Source of the DNA: an uncultured Collinsella sp.
GTDB taxonomy: Bacteria > Actinomycetota > Coriobacteriia > Coriobacteriales > Coriobacteriaceae
DNA: 35,481 nt
NCBI GenBank assembly: GCA_938005465.1
Contig: CALLNU010000008.1
Location: forward strand, 1 to 35,481
Reading direction: 5' to 3'
The position numbers were made by a program, and so were the translations under genes. The notes beneath the pieces are model-generated. The model did not search any database, was not told the DNA's origin, and saw only the letters and a list, made by a program, of their open reading frames with translations. How positions within the stretch are numbered: position 1 is the stretch's first letter; every line of letters starts with the position of its first letter. Shown here piece by piece: positions 6,911 to 15,373 of the stretch.

Positions 6911-8518
6911 TTAGTGGCGGAAGTGGCGAGCGCCCGTAAACACCATAGCAATATTGTGCTCATTGCAGGCCTGGATGCTTTCGTCGTCGCGCTTGGAGCC
7001 GCCGGGCTGGATGATGCAGGTCACGCCGTGTGCAGCAAGCACGTCGACGTTGTCGCGGAACGGGAAGAACGCGTCGCTTGCACAGGCAAAGCCGCCCTTC
7101 TCCACGCCCTCGCGCTCGCAGAAGTCCTCGGCGCGCTCGCAGGCAAGTAGCGCAGAGTCAACGCGGTTAGGCTGACCCGGGCCCATGCCAATGCCGGCCT
7201 TACCCTTGGAGACCAGGATGGCGTTGGACTTAACGCCCTTGCAGACCTTCCAGGCAAACTCGAGCTCGGCCATCTCGGCGTCGGTGGGCTTGCGGTCGGT
7301 GGGGAACGTAAAGGTCGCGGGATCCTCGGTCACGTGGTCGACTTCCTGCACCAGCATGCCGCCGTCGACGGAGCGCAGCTCCACCTGGGCGCCGTGGTCC
7401 ACGCCGCCGGTCGCCAACACGCGCAGGTTGGGGCGCTTGGCCATGCGCTCGAGTGCCTCGGCGGTGTAGCTCGGGGCGATGATGACCTCGACGAATTGCT
7501 TGTTCTGATCGGCGAAGTGCTCAACCAGATCAAAGGGAACCTCGCGGTTGCAGGCGATGATGCCGCCAAAGGCACTCTTGGGATCGCAGGCAAAGGCGCG
7601 GTCGTAGGCGGCTGTGATGTCCTCGGCAACGGCGGAACCGCAGGGGTTCTGGTGCTTGAGGATCACGCAGGCAGACTCGTCGAACTCGCGGACCAGGTTC
7701 CAGGCGGCGTCGGCATCCAGATAGTTGTTGTAGCTGAGCGGCTTTCCCTGGATCTGCTCGGAGCCCACGAGCGGGAACTGCGAGCTCGCGGTGTTCTCGC
7801 AGCCCTCGGCAAAGCGGTAGACCGTAGCCTTCTGCTGAGGATTCTCGCCATAGCGCAGGTCGTCGACCTTCTCCAGCGAAATCTCGAGCTTGGCAGAGGT
7901 GTCCGCCACGTCGCTTGCATGGGCGGCAAGCCAACGGGAGATAGCCGTATCGTAGGCGGCGGTGGTCTGGTAGACCTTCACCTGCAGGCGACGACGGGTG
8001 GAAAGCGTGGTGCAGCCACCGGTCTCGTGCATCTCGGCCAGGACGGCATCATAGTCGGCCGGGTCGGAAATGACGGTAACGCTCGTGGCGTTCTTGGCAG
8101 CAGAGCGCAGCATGGAGGGACCGCCGATGTCGATGTGCTCGATGGCATCCGCGAAGGTGACCTCGGGGTTGGCGACAGTCTTCTCGAACTCGTACAGGTT
8201 GACGACGACCAAGTCGATCAGCTTAATGCCGTGCTGAGCGGCCTCCTGCATGTGCTGCTCGGAATCGCGGCGGGCCAGCAGCGCGCCGTAAACCTTGGGG
8301 TGCAGGGTCTTAACGCGGCCGTCCATCATCTCGGGATAGCCCGTGAACTCCTCGATGGGGGTTACGGGAACGCCCGCGTCCTCGATGGCACGAGCCGTGC
8401 CGCCCGTAGAGATGATCTCGACGCCAAAGTCATCGACCAGCGTCCGTGCGAAATCGACGACGCCCGTCTTATCGGTAACCGAGATCAACGCGCGTGCGAT
8501 CTTCACATCAGATCCCAT
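6911..8518 (-). CDS. purH: Bifunctional AICAR transformylase / IMP cyclohydrolase PurH
   Basis: Catalyses the last two steps of de novo IMP synthesis: formylation of AICAR with 10-formyl-THF, then ring closure. 535 aa, close to the usual ~510-530. The N-terminal MGS-like cyclohydrolase domain (~5-150) shows RALISVTDKTG, STGGTARAIEDAG, GRVKTLHPKVYGALL and NLYEFEKT. The C-terminal transformylase domain carries the catalytic Lys-His in ILKHQNPCGSA, SAFGGIIACNREV, GMGPGQPNRVDSA, and ends with ASDAFFPFRDNVD, GGSKRDDESIQACNEHNIAMVFTG (in two blocks) and RHFRH. The start at 8518 has AGGAGGA upstream. It is a single-gene unit with its own terminator; no other pur gene is nearby. Confidence 0.97.
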   Translation of the reverse strand: MGSDVKIARALISVTDKTGVVDFARTLVDDFGVEIISTGGTARAIEDAGVPVTPIEEFTGYPEMMDGRVKTLHPKVYGALLARRDSEQHMQEAAQHGIKLIDLVVVNLYEFEKTVANPEVTFADAIEHIDIGGPSMLRSAAKNATSVTVISDPADYDAVLAEMHETGGCTTLSTRRRLQVKVYQTTAAYDTAISRWLAAHASDVADTSAKLEISLEKVDDLRYGENPQQKATVYRFAEGCENTASSQFPLVGSEQIQGKPLSYNNYLDADAAWNLVREFDESACVILKHQNPCGSAVAEDITAAYDRAFACDPKSAFGGIIACNREVPFDLVEHFADQNKQFVEVIIAPSYTAEALERMAKRPNLRVLATGGVDHGAQVELRSVDGGMLVQEVDHVTEDPATFTFPTDRKPTDAEMAELEFAWKVCKGVKSNAILVSKGKAGIGMGPGQPNRVDSALLACERAEDFCEREGVEKGGFACASDAFFPFRDNVDVLAAHGVTCIIQPGGSKRDDESIQACNEHNIAMVFTGARHFRH

Positions 8519-8795
8519 GCAGTCCTCCTGTCTGGTACGCCGCCGTGCTCTGTGAGTCGGTGATACGTCGATCTGCAGCGCTCGCGCAGCGGCATTGAAA
8601 ATACTGATTTAATGTAGCGCATCGAGCGCATCGATGCACCCCGCAACGGGCGCATGTGCAGAAAAAGTTTGCGAGCGGAGGGGATGGGCATGGCACCGGG
8701 CACGGTGAGTTCATGGAACACAGGGGCACCATAATTAGATGCCAATGGCGTGGTAGAACTGTGCTCGATATGCATCCGCAAAAGAAAGAGGCACC

Positions 8796-9437
8796 ATGGT
8801 CTCGCGGGTTCTCTACCGACCGTTTGATACCGAAGACTTCGACGCCATCGCGCTGATTCTGCAGCAGCTTTGGCATAACAATTCGGATAACGATGAGTAC
8901 AACCGCCTTGAGGCCGCGTGCGACCTCGCCTATTGCCTTTCGTCGTCGACGTTTTCACAGGTTGCCGTAATCGACGGTCAGGCGCGTGGCATTTCGCTCG
9001 CGCGTGCGGGACAGAGCTCCGGCGCCACTATCAACGAGCATTGGATGGATACCGAACGCGCGCTGCTATCGCAGATGCGTGAGCTAGAGCCCGATGCGTG
9101 CGCCGAGTATCTCTCGTTTGTGCGCGCAACCATCCGAACCAACAACCGCCTGCTCGAGAGCAGCCCGTTGCCGCACGACAACGAGGTCACGCTGCTTGCC
9201 GTGGATCGCGATGTCCATGGCCTGGGCGTTGGCACGGTTCTGCTCGATGCCGCCGTCTCGCACCTGTCCTCGCTTGGAGCGACGAGGGCGCACCTGTACA
9301 CCGACTCCAACTGCTCGTGGAAGTTCTACGAGCTGCACGGCTTTAAGCGCACGGCCACGCACCGCGCCAACCGCGAAGAGCGCCGTCACGACATGCCGCG
9401 CGAAAGCTTCCTCTACGAACTCGACCTAACAGCCTAA
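8796..9437 (+). CDS. GNAT family N-acetyltransferase
   Basis: 213 aa, with the ribosome site AAAGAGG before the ATG. The acetyl-CoA binding motif A is NEVTLLAVDRDVHGLGVGTVLLDAAV (seen as LLAVDRDVHGLGVGT and the following helix, about 130-155), followed by the typical FYELHGFKR of motif B near 178-187. The N-terminal ~110 residues are an extended helical region (WHNNSDNDEYNRLEAACDLAY), longer than in minimal GNATs. Substrate cannot be told. It is divergent from purH and stands alone. The downstream gap 9438-9929 (492 bp) holds repeats and a MITE-like element but no gene. Confidence 0.85.
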   Translation: MVSRVLYRPFDTEDFDAIALILQQLWHNNSDNDEYNRLEAACDLAYCLSSSTFSQVAVIDGQARGISLARAGQSSGATINEHWMDTERALLSQMRELEPDACAEYLSFVRATIRTNNRLLESSPLPHDNEVTLLAVDRDVHGLGVGTVLLDAAVSHLSSLGATRAHLYTDSNCSWKFYELHGFKRTATHRANREERRHDMPRESFLYELDLTA

Positions 9438-9445
9438 ACCCGGCA

Positions 9446-9532
9446 GTTAGGGACGTTCCTTTTGTGCCGGCACCCCGGGACACTCCTTGGCAGCAACCGC
9501 ACCTAGTCGTTGGGGACATTCTTGGGTAACAC
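9446..9532. repeat. GGGAC-type short repeats downstream of the GNAT gene
   Basis: Three related units occur in a row: CAGTTAGGGACGTTCCTT (~9444-9461), GGGACACTCCTTGG (~9478-9491) and TAGTCGTTGGGGACATTCTT (~9504-9523). The same consensus, (G)TTGGGGAC(A/G)TTCTT, returns at 11994-12043. They resemble REP-type iterated extragenic sequences. Confidence 0.45.
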
Positions 9533-9584
9533 AGTCGACGAAACCCTCGTTGGCGTCGCCCTATAGAGGGGTCTGCAAATAGCT

Positions 9585-9814
9585 GTGGGCAAAAAACATC
9601 AAATATGAGTACTGTTACCTTTTTAGTAGCAGCGATTTAGGGCATTTTAGAGGCTTTTAGACATAGCAGCCAGTCAGGCGAACTGACGTATTTCCACAAA
9701 TGTTCAATAAAATGGGCCCCTAACGAGAGATAATCTCATTAGGAGCCCATTATTTAGTGCAAATATATGTCACTATAATGGCAACAGTACTCATATTTGG
9801 CATTTTTTGCCCAC
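9585..9814. mobile_element. MITE-like element, ~230 bp with ~35-bp terminal inverted repeats
   Basis: Positions 9585-9619 and 9780-9814 are inverted copies of each other: GTGGGCAAAAAA, a 3-nt variable spot, then AAATATGAGTACTGTT and CC, with about four differences in 35 bp. The interior is AT-rich, unlike the flanking genes, and has no ORF. It holds a second strong hairpin, AATGGGC(C/T)CCTAA (9711-9751), which would act as a transcription stop, and a small GTCAG/CTGAC stem (9673-9687). Inverted ends, small size and no coding sequence fit a non-autonomous mobile element. No target-site duplication is obvious. Confidence 0.65.
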
Positions 9815-9929
9815 TGCCCCCTGTGTGGGGATCCGTAACGGAAAGATAGACCCATTTCAAAGCATAAAAATGGGATAGATTTTCCGCCAACAGTCGCCGG
9901 AGAAGATCCATCCCAAAAATCAGAACTCG

Positions 9930-11873
9930 CTAGAACGTTCCGCCGCCGCCTCCGCCGACGCCGCCGCCTCCGCCGCCAGAGAAGCCGCCGCCTCCGCCGC
10001 CGCCCGAGCTGTCGGAGCTCGACGCCAGCTCACGGATGCTCTCGTGATACACGTCATCGAACGAATCGAGCGGAGACTCGATACCGTAATGATGGTAGTA
10101 CCACCAGTAGCAGGGATAATTGTCGTAGAAACCGTCGGCCTCGCGCACCTCGGGAGGAACAGCCTCGGCAAGCTGACGCAGGACTTCCTTCGAAACGCCA
10201 AGCGCCGCACCCATCACCAGAAGTTTATTCCACAGGACCAGATCGCCGGGGACGGCTTCCTTTAGACGCGTGAAGTCCTCGAGCCAATGCTTAAGTGCCT
10301 TGCAGCGAGCCGCCACCTCGGCGCCCTCCGGCGTAAAGCGGCGGAACGTAAGGCCCACGCCGATACCCACCAGCACAATCGGCACCGAGATAACCGCGGC
10401 GGTAATGTTCGCCTGTGCGCCATCGGTAAAGAAGACGGATCCCACGGGAACAAAGGCAACCAGGATACCAAGAACCAGGCAAAACACCATTGCAACAATG
10501 CCGTCCGAGGCAACGTACTCGCTATCGGCCAACTTGCCCTTAACGGTGTTCTGATAGTCCTCGAGCTTATCGCCCACGGGCGTAGCATGCTGCTTGACGT
10601 AGTGCTGCAGCTCGTCAAACGTGCGCGAGCGATCGCCGTTCTCGTCAGGCTTAGCACCGGCAAAGAAGACCTTGAGCACCATGTGGTCAATGCCCTTGGC
10701 CGACTTCCAGCCCGCATCGCTCACCGTCACGCGATACGTCTGCTCTTCTTTTTCACGCCCCAACAGACCCTTCTTGGCCTTGGTCACGGTCGCCTGCTCC
10801 AGCTTGATCACACGGTCGTCAGTGAGCTTCATGAGCGTGGCGATATATGCCTGATCGGGCACCTCGTTCCAGCTCATGAGGGCCGAAAGCACGGCGGGAT
10901 GGTCGGCCGAGGGCACATCGCGGAAATATTCGTCCTGGAAAAGCGGCTTGGGCTTGCGCTTGCGCAGCTTGAGCATAACGATTGTGCCGGTAAAGGCCAC
11001 CGCCGCAACAACACTTAGCACGGCAAGTGCATTGGCAATTATGCGAGCGTGAGCGCGGCGGGCGTTAGCTTCGTCGGCCCATTCCTTCTCTTCGCTCAGG
11101 ATCGTTGACATGCGCTCTTCGCCCGAGGCGGCAAGCTGCGGCACCCAGTCGCTGGGGAAGGCGATGCGTGCCTCGGCGAATTCGCCCTGATGCACGCAGG
11201 GAATGGTATAGGTGACCATGGGCTCGTCCTCATCGAGCGACACGTCGCCCGCCAGCGGACCGTGGCCCCATGCGCGGAAGTTATCGCCTTTGACGGCCGC
11301 CGTCCCGGCAGCGGCATTTGCGAAGCGCACTTCCATCTCGACATCGTCGGAATCCGCAGACCAGCCGTCGCCCACGAACTTCCAGTAGAGCTCGGCGGTA
11401 TCGGCCCAGTTCATAACCGCACCGGTCATGGTGTAGCTCACGTAATAGATCGCGCTGTCGCCGCTCTCGTGGGGGCTGAACACCTTAATCCTTACGCCGT
11501 CACCGGCCTGCTCGACCGTGTAGACGCCAGAATCGCCCTTGTTCGCGCTATCGACTTTGTTAAACGCGGTGTCCTCTTCCTCGACACTCAGCACGTCAAC
11601 GTCCGCCGTGCCGCCCTGCTGGTTGGTGCCCGTATCGATCTCCCAAAACACGCCGTTGATGTCGTCATCGAAATCAAACTGGCGTCCCTCGACAACGGTC
11701 AGCGATCCATCGGCCTCGACCGTGGCACTGATGTAGGTTTGGGTCATGGAGTAGCCGTCGGCGTGCGCGGCGGCAGGCAGCAGCAACAACGCAAGCGCAA
11801 CGAGTGCGCAGACGGAAGCAAATCGCGCAAACAGGCGGCGCTGCCGGCTGACTTTGGCGGCGAGGGTGTTCAT
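9930..11873 (-). CDS. DUF2207 family predicted membrane protein
   Basis: 647 aa from the ATG at 11873 (AAAGGATG upstream; the start at 11942 lacks a ribosome site). A signal peptide at ~1-38 ends LLLLPAAAHADG. The extracytoplasmic DUF2207 domain follows (~39-270; TQTYISATVEADGSLTVVEG, FWEIDTGTNQ, YYVSYTMTGAVMNW, YWKFVGDGW). A first TM lies at ~287-309, a cytoplasmic portion carries DDRVIKLEQATV, two TMs lie near 470-530, and the C-terminal tail is a run of glycines with Ser, Phe and Val. That arrangement, including the Gly-rich tail with FSGGGGGG, is typical of the family. Function is unknown; envelope association is clear. The gene stands alone. Confidence 0.88.
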   Translation of the reverse strand: MNTLAAKVSRQRRLFARFASVCALVALALLLLPAAAHADGYSMTQTYISATVEADGSLTVVEGRQFDFDDDINGVFWEIDTGTNQQGGTADVDVLSVEEEDTAFNKVDSANKGDSGVYTVEQAGDGVRIKVFSPHESGDSAIYYVSYTMTGAVMNWADTAELYWKFVGDGWSADSDDVEMEVRFANAAAGTAAVKGDNFRAWGHGPLAGDVSLDEDEPMVTYTIPCVHQGEFAEARIAFPSDWVPQLAASGEERMSTILSEEKEWADEANARRAHARIIANALAVLSVVAAVAFTGTIVMLKLRKRKPKPLFQDEYFRDVPSADHPAVLSALMSWNEVPDQAYIATLMKLTDDRVIKLEQATVTKAKKGLLGREKEEQTYRVTVSDAGWKSAKGIDHMVLKVFFAGAKPDENGDRSRTFDELQHYVKQHATPVGDKLEDYQNTVKGKLADSEYVASDGIVAMVFCLVLGILVAFVPVGSVFFTDGAQANITAAVISVPIVLVGIGVGLTFRRFTPEGAEVAARCKALKHWLEDFTRLKEAVPGDLVLWNKLLVMGAALGVSKEVLRQLAEAVPPEVREADGFYDNYPCYWWYYHHYGIESPLDSFDDVYHESIRELASSSDSSGGGGGGGFSGGGGGGVGGGGGGTF

Positions 11874-11993
11874 AGGCACATCCTTTGTCTGTAAAACCAA
11901 CAGCGCCATTGTCCCACGTTTGCGGGTACGCATGACGAACATCTAGGCGACCGGAGCGCCAAACGGGATAAAAGTCACGCCCGCGGCCGGCAG

Positions 11994-12043
11994 CTAGTCA
12001 TTGGGGACGTTCTTAAATGACTAGTCATTAGGGACACCCTTGG
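11994..12043. repeat. Tandem GGGAC-type repeat
   Basis: CTAGTCATTGGGGACGTTCTT (11994-12014) is followed at once by a second unit containing CTAGTCATTAGGGACACCCTT (12021-12041), with the dyad ATGACTAGTCAT at the join. The same motif family occurs at 9444-9523. It lies in the 514-bp gap 11874-12387 between divergent DUF2207 and gluQRS genes, which contains no gene. Confidence 0.5.
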
Positions 12044-12156
12044 CATAGCCCGCCCCGGCAATAGATACCACTTCACAGCTCCGTCACAGGTGTAGCGGCT
12101 TTGTGTGGGCGCGGCACGCGCTGATTGAGCCGCCAGCCGAGGGGCATAAAGCAGTT

Positions 12157-12252
12157 GAGCGAAAACGGTTTGCCCCTTTGCCGTTCGCTCGAGGATCATG
12201 TCTCCCTTTTCCGCGGAAACCCCGGCAGTTGCGAAGAGCTGCCGGGGTTTCT
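12157..12252. other. Structured intergenic region with terminator-like hairpin
   Basis: GAGCG-AAAACGG (12157-12168) pairs with CCGTT-CGCTC (12181-12190). Then AAACCCCGGCAG (12217-12228) pairs perfectly with CTGCCGGGGTTT (12239-12250) around a 10-nt loop. The second stem looks like an intrinsic terminator but has only short T-tracts on either strand, and no annotated gene ends here. It could end a small RNA or a leader, or be a structural repeat. Confidence 0.4.
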
Positions 12253-12374
12253 GTCGTTTGTGAGGCTAAGTCGGTACGCAGCGATCGAGACCTTGAGCCG
12301 CAAACCCACCGTGCGCAATGCGTACCGCCGCCAACTTGTGAGCGCGGCAACGCCTTCCCTGCCAAGCCCCGCGC

Positions 12375-12380
12375 TATACT
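12375..12380 (+). promoter_or_regulatory. -10 box of a probably leaderless gluQRS transcript
   Basis: TATACT lies 7 nt before the gluQRS ATG and no Shine-Dalgarno sequence separates them, so transcription would begin at or next to the start codon. No good -35 is visible. Leaderless mRNAs are common in Actinobacteria; here it is an inference. Confidence 0.4.
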
Positions 12381-12387
12381 CATCCGC

Positions 12388-13389
12388 ATGGATATCAAAA
12401 CACGCAACATAGCAACGCCCGCCGCGGACGCACCAGCAACGGCAGTGCCCACCCCCGTCGTGGGCCGCTTTGCCCCGTCGCCCTCGGGCCGCATGCACTT
12501 GGGCAACGTGTTCAGCTGCCTGTGCGCATGGCTTTCGGCCCGCAGCCAGGGCGGCAGCATCGTGTTGCGTATCGAGGACCTGGACGATCGCTGCAAGCGC
12601 CCGGAACTTGCCGCTCAACTGATTGACGATCTGACCTGGCTGGGGCTCGAGTGGGACGAAGGCCCCTACTACCAGCACGATCGCCTGGATCTGTACGAGG
12701 ACGCCCTGCGCCAGCTGCAAGACGCCGGCCTCACCTATCCCTGTTTTTGCACGCGTGCCGAACTCCACGCCGCGAGCGCGCCGCACGCCAGCGACGGCAC
12801 GCCCATCTACCGCGGCGCCTGCAGAGGTCTTTCTGCTGATGAAATCACCCGCCGCAGTGCCCTGCGTGCTCCGGCCACGCGCCTGCGCGTGTCCACCGTC
12901 GACGACCTCGCCAGCGACGTGATCGAATTCGTGGACCGCACGTACGGAGCCCAATGCGAAGCACTCGCCACCGAGTGCGGTGACTTTTTGGTGCGCCGCA
13001 GCGACGGCGTGTTTGCCTATCAGCTGGCCGTGGCGGTCGACGACGCTGCCATGGGCGTCACCGAGATCGTACGCGGATGCGACCTGCTTGGTTCCACGCC
13101 GCGCCAGATCTATCTGCAACATCTGCTGGGACTGCCCACGCCGCACTACGCGCACATTCCGCTGCTCATGTCACCGGACGGCCGCCGCCTTTCCAAGCGC
13201 GATCGCGATCTGGACCTGGGCGAGCTCCGCACCCGCTTTGGCACACCCGAGGCACTGTTGGGATGGCTCGCCGGGCAAACAGGCATCGCGCCGGACACCA
13301 CGCCGCGTACCGCCGAGCAGCTGGTCGAGCACTTTAGCTGGGACGTCATCCGCGCGCATCGGGAGAACATCACTGTAACGGTCGAGTAG
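12388..13389 (+). CDS. gluQ: Glutamyl-Q tRNA(Asp) synthetase GluQRS
   Basis: GluQRS is a class I aminoacyl-tRNA-synthetase paralogue that glutamylates the queuosine base of tRNA(Asp). It has 333 aa, the short length expected because the anticodon-binding domain of GluRS is missing. Motifs: GRFAPSPSGRMHLGNVFS holds the HIGH-like element (HLGN), RIEDLDDR follows, and LSKRD is the KMSKS-like loop. The zinc site CFC (in YPCFCTRAEL) with Y and C of YRGACRGL is the hallmark separating GluQRS from GluRS. I start at the ATG at 12388; the in-frame upstream extension to 12103 runs through hairpins and has no family similarity. It is convergent with the metallophosphoesterase. Confidence 0.9.
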   Translation: MDIKTRNIATPAADAPATAVPTPVVGRFAPSPSGRMHLGNVFSCLCAWLSARSQGGSIVLRIEDLDDRCKRPELAAQLIDDLTWLGLEWDEGPYYQHDRLDLYEDALRQLQDAGLTYPCFCTRAELHAASAPHASDGTPIYRGACRGLSADEITRRSALRAPATRLRVSTVDDLASDVIEFVDRTYGAQCEALATECGDFLVRRSDGVFAYQLAVAVDDAAMGVTEIVRGCDLLGSTPRQIYLQHLLGLPTPHYAHIPLLMSPDGRRLSKRDRDLDLGELRTRFGTPEALLGWLAGQTGIAPDTTPRTAEQLVEHFSWDVIRAHRENITVTVE

Positions 13390-13404
13390 CCAGCCACCCC
13401 GCCT

Positions 13405-14130
13405 CTACGCAACATCCCAGGGCTGGAGTTCGTCGCCCAAGCGAACGATGCAGTCGTAGAGCACGGTGTGACGCTCGGCCGGGTTGGCGTCACGATGAAA
13501 ATGCCCGTAGTACCAGCGCTTGTAGTCCAGGTGGTCCTCCAGCTCGTCGAAAAACGTGGTGAGTCGATCGACATCGGGATAATTCCAGCCAGGTGCCGGG
13601 TAAAGCGTGGGCGAAAGCATGCGCGTGGAGCAGGTATGGGTGATCGCATAGTCGACCTTCCAACCCACGCTGTCGAGCTTTGCCCGCGCCTCCTCAAAGT
13701 TGCGCTCGTCCGGCAGCTCCTGCGGCCACCAGCTGGAATACGGAATGCGGTATTCCTTATCCACGCTCGTGGCGCCGCCCATGGTAGAGATCGTTGGGCC
13801 GTCGAGCTCAAAAACCTCACCGCGCGTCAGGCGTCGGATGGGCGAGGTGTCCGACAGGCGCTGCGTCAGGCCGCCGTGCCACAGCTCCATGGGGCGCTCC
13901 GACCAGTGATCGAAACGCTCGTGGTTGCCGTCGACAAACAGCACGGTATAGGGGCGCGACTCCAGCCAGGCGATGTCGGCACATTCCTCGGCAGAGAAAT
14001 CCCACGGAAAGCCAAAGTCGCCCGCGATGATGAGATAGTCGTCACTTGTCAAACCATCCCCAAGATCCCAGTCGCGAAGCTTTTGCATGTCGACGCCGCC
14101 GTGAATATCGCCCGTCACATAGACCGTCAT
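13405..14130 (-). CDS. Metallophosphoesterase
   Basis: 241-aa calcineurin-like phosphoesterase. The metal-binding motifs appear in order: GDIHGG (8-13), IAGDFGFPWD (~47-56), GNHERFD (~80), THT (~174) and GHFHRD (~217), enough for a di-metal active site. The start at 14130 follows GGTGAT; the further ATG at 14166 adds only an unrelated leader. The tryptophan- and acid-rich middle (SSWWPQELPDERNFEEA) is typical of small stand-alone phosphoesterases often misnamed serine/threonine phosphatases. Substrate unknown. Its 3' end faces that of gluQRS, 15 bp apart. Confidence 0.85.
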   Translation of the reverse strand: MTVYVTGDIHGGVDMQKLRDWDLGDGLTSDDYLIIAGDFGFPWDFSAEECADIAWLESRPYTVLFVDGNHERFDHWSERPMELWHGGLTQRLSDTSPIRRLTRGEVFELDGPTISTMGGATSVDKEYRIPYSSWWPQELPDERNFEEARAKLDSVGWKVDYAITHTCSTRMLSPTLYPAPGWNYPDVDRLTTFFDELEDHLDYKRWYYGHFHRDANPAERHTVLYDCIVRLGDELQPWDVA

Positions 14131-14178
14131 CGGATCACCACTTCCCTGTAAGTCGCTAGCCCACATTCTGCACGATCA

Positions 14179-14454
14179 CTAAGTCAACCGTTCCAGCCCT
14201 TCCATCCTTTGGGACCTACCCTCGCTCTTCCATCCAAACGGGTCAAACACCCAAAAGATCAAATCGAGCACGCCGCCGGTCATCATGGCGCCGGCAAGAG
14301 CCATGCAAGCATGCAGAAAGCTGGCACTTCGGAGCACGTCGAACGGCCCCAGAACAGCCAGCAGCGCGACCGCTGCGCCGGCTACGCACAGCGCGAGGCA
14401 CGGCCCCGCGTCCTTAACGCACTTCTTTGCGAGATGCTTTGCGTTGTCACTCAT
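14179..14454 (-). CDS. Small two-TM membrane protein, hypothetical
   Basis: 91 aa from the ATG at 14454, which has AAGGAG upstream; the longer frame to 14604 lacks a ribosome site. A short basic N-terminus (MSDNAKHLAKKCVKD) precedes two hydrophobic segments (~16-36 and ~44-67), and the tail is charged (DPFGWKSEGRSQRMEGLERL). I do not recognise a family. It sits upstream of, and in the same direction as, the metallophosphoesterase, 48 bp away, and may be cotranscribed. Confidence 0.6.
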   Translation of the reverse strand: MSDNAKHLAKKCVKDAGPCLALCVAGAAVALLAVLGPFDVLRSASFLHACMALAGAMMTGGVLDLIFWVFDPFGWKSEGRSQRMEGLERLT

Positions 14455-14666
14455 CGGTATCGAACTCCTTAGAGGGTCGTTGTTCAGACGCATGCCGCCG
14501 CGGCAGAGCGGGGCGGCAGGGTAAGTGTCACATGCTGTGCGGACATCAATGGAGAAACCGCCTGCTCGACCAACCTTTGACGCCGTTTTGCACCGACACC
14601 ACATCCCCCGCTATCGAGGTCTAATACTTTTCCCACCGCTACCCAAAAACTCATCCAACATTAATC

Positions 14667-14694
14667 TTGGCTCAAGAATCGCTTAATCTATAAC
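14667..14694 (+). promoter_or_regulatory. Sigma-70-like promoter for the DUF4342 / two-component unit
   Basis: TTGGCT (14667-14672) and TATAAC (14689-14694) are separated by 16 bp, about 120 bp before the ATG at 14813. The 358-bp gap 14455-14812 otherwise shows no gene or strong repeat; a second TATAGA follows at 14701-14706. Confidence 0.45.
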
Positions 14695-14812
14695 CTGCAC
14701 TATAGAGTTCGACCAAGGGCAAGGCGGCGCCGCGCAACGCAGGCCGCCGAACGCAACGCTCGCGCCCGGGCAGATCGCCCGGCGTCGCGCCCATCGAACG
14801 AAAGGACAGGTC

Positions 14813-15355
14813 ATGGACGACCTCGAAAAAGTTGAAACCATCCGCACCAAGTGCAACGTGAGCTACACCGATGCCAAGGCCGCGCTCGACGCCGCCGACG
14901 GCAACGTTTTGGACGCCATCATTTGGCTCGAGTCGCAGGGCAAGACGCAGACCACGTCGGCGCACGCCGCCACCGAGTCCGCGCCAGTCGATGAGCCCTC
15001 AGCCGAGATGGTCGCCGCGCAGGCCGCCTACGAGAAGTCGAGCGAAAAGACCGACTTCTCCAAGAAGATGGACAGCGTATGGGAGTACCTCAAAAAGCTC
15101 TTCCGCCTGAGCCTGGACACCAAGTTTATCGCCACGCGCCGCGATGCGATCATCCTCAACATCCCCATCCTGATCCCCATCATCGCCCTGTTTGCCTGGG
15201 GCGCTACGATTTGGCTGATGCTGATTGGCCTGTTCTTTGGCATGCGCTACCGCATCGACAGCGACGGCGACGTGCCCGGCAGCATCAACAACCTTATGAA
15301 TCACGCCGCCGATGCCGCGAACGACATCAAGCAAAATCTGAACGACGACAAGTAA
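14813..15355 (+). CDS. UBA/TS-N-like domain protein with DUF4342 membrane region
   Basis: 180 aa, with GAAAGGACAGG before the ATG. Residues ~3-43 form a UBA/TS-N-type three-helix fold (VETIRTKCNVSYTDAKAALDAADGNVLDAIIWLE), the motif also found at the N-terminus of EF-Ts. A charged linker is followed by DUF4342: WEYLKKLFRLSL, then a hydrophobic hairpin (~110-143, ILNIPILIPIIALFAWGATIWLMLIGLFFG in two segments) and a hydrophilic tail. The function of this pairing is unknown. It lies 18 bp before a response regulator and could be its cotranscribed partner or an envelope-stress accessory. Confidence 0.8.
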   Translation: MDDLEKVETIRTKCNVSYTDAKAALDAADGNVLDAIIWLESQGKTQTTSAHAATESAPVDEPSAEMVAAQAAYEKSSEKTDFSKKMDSVWEYLKKLFRLSLDTKFIATRRDAIILNIPILIPIIALFAWGATIWLMLIGLFFGMRYRIDSDGDVPGSINNLMNHAADAANDIKQNLNDDK

Positions 15356-15373
15356 TCGCAGACGGGGGCACGC

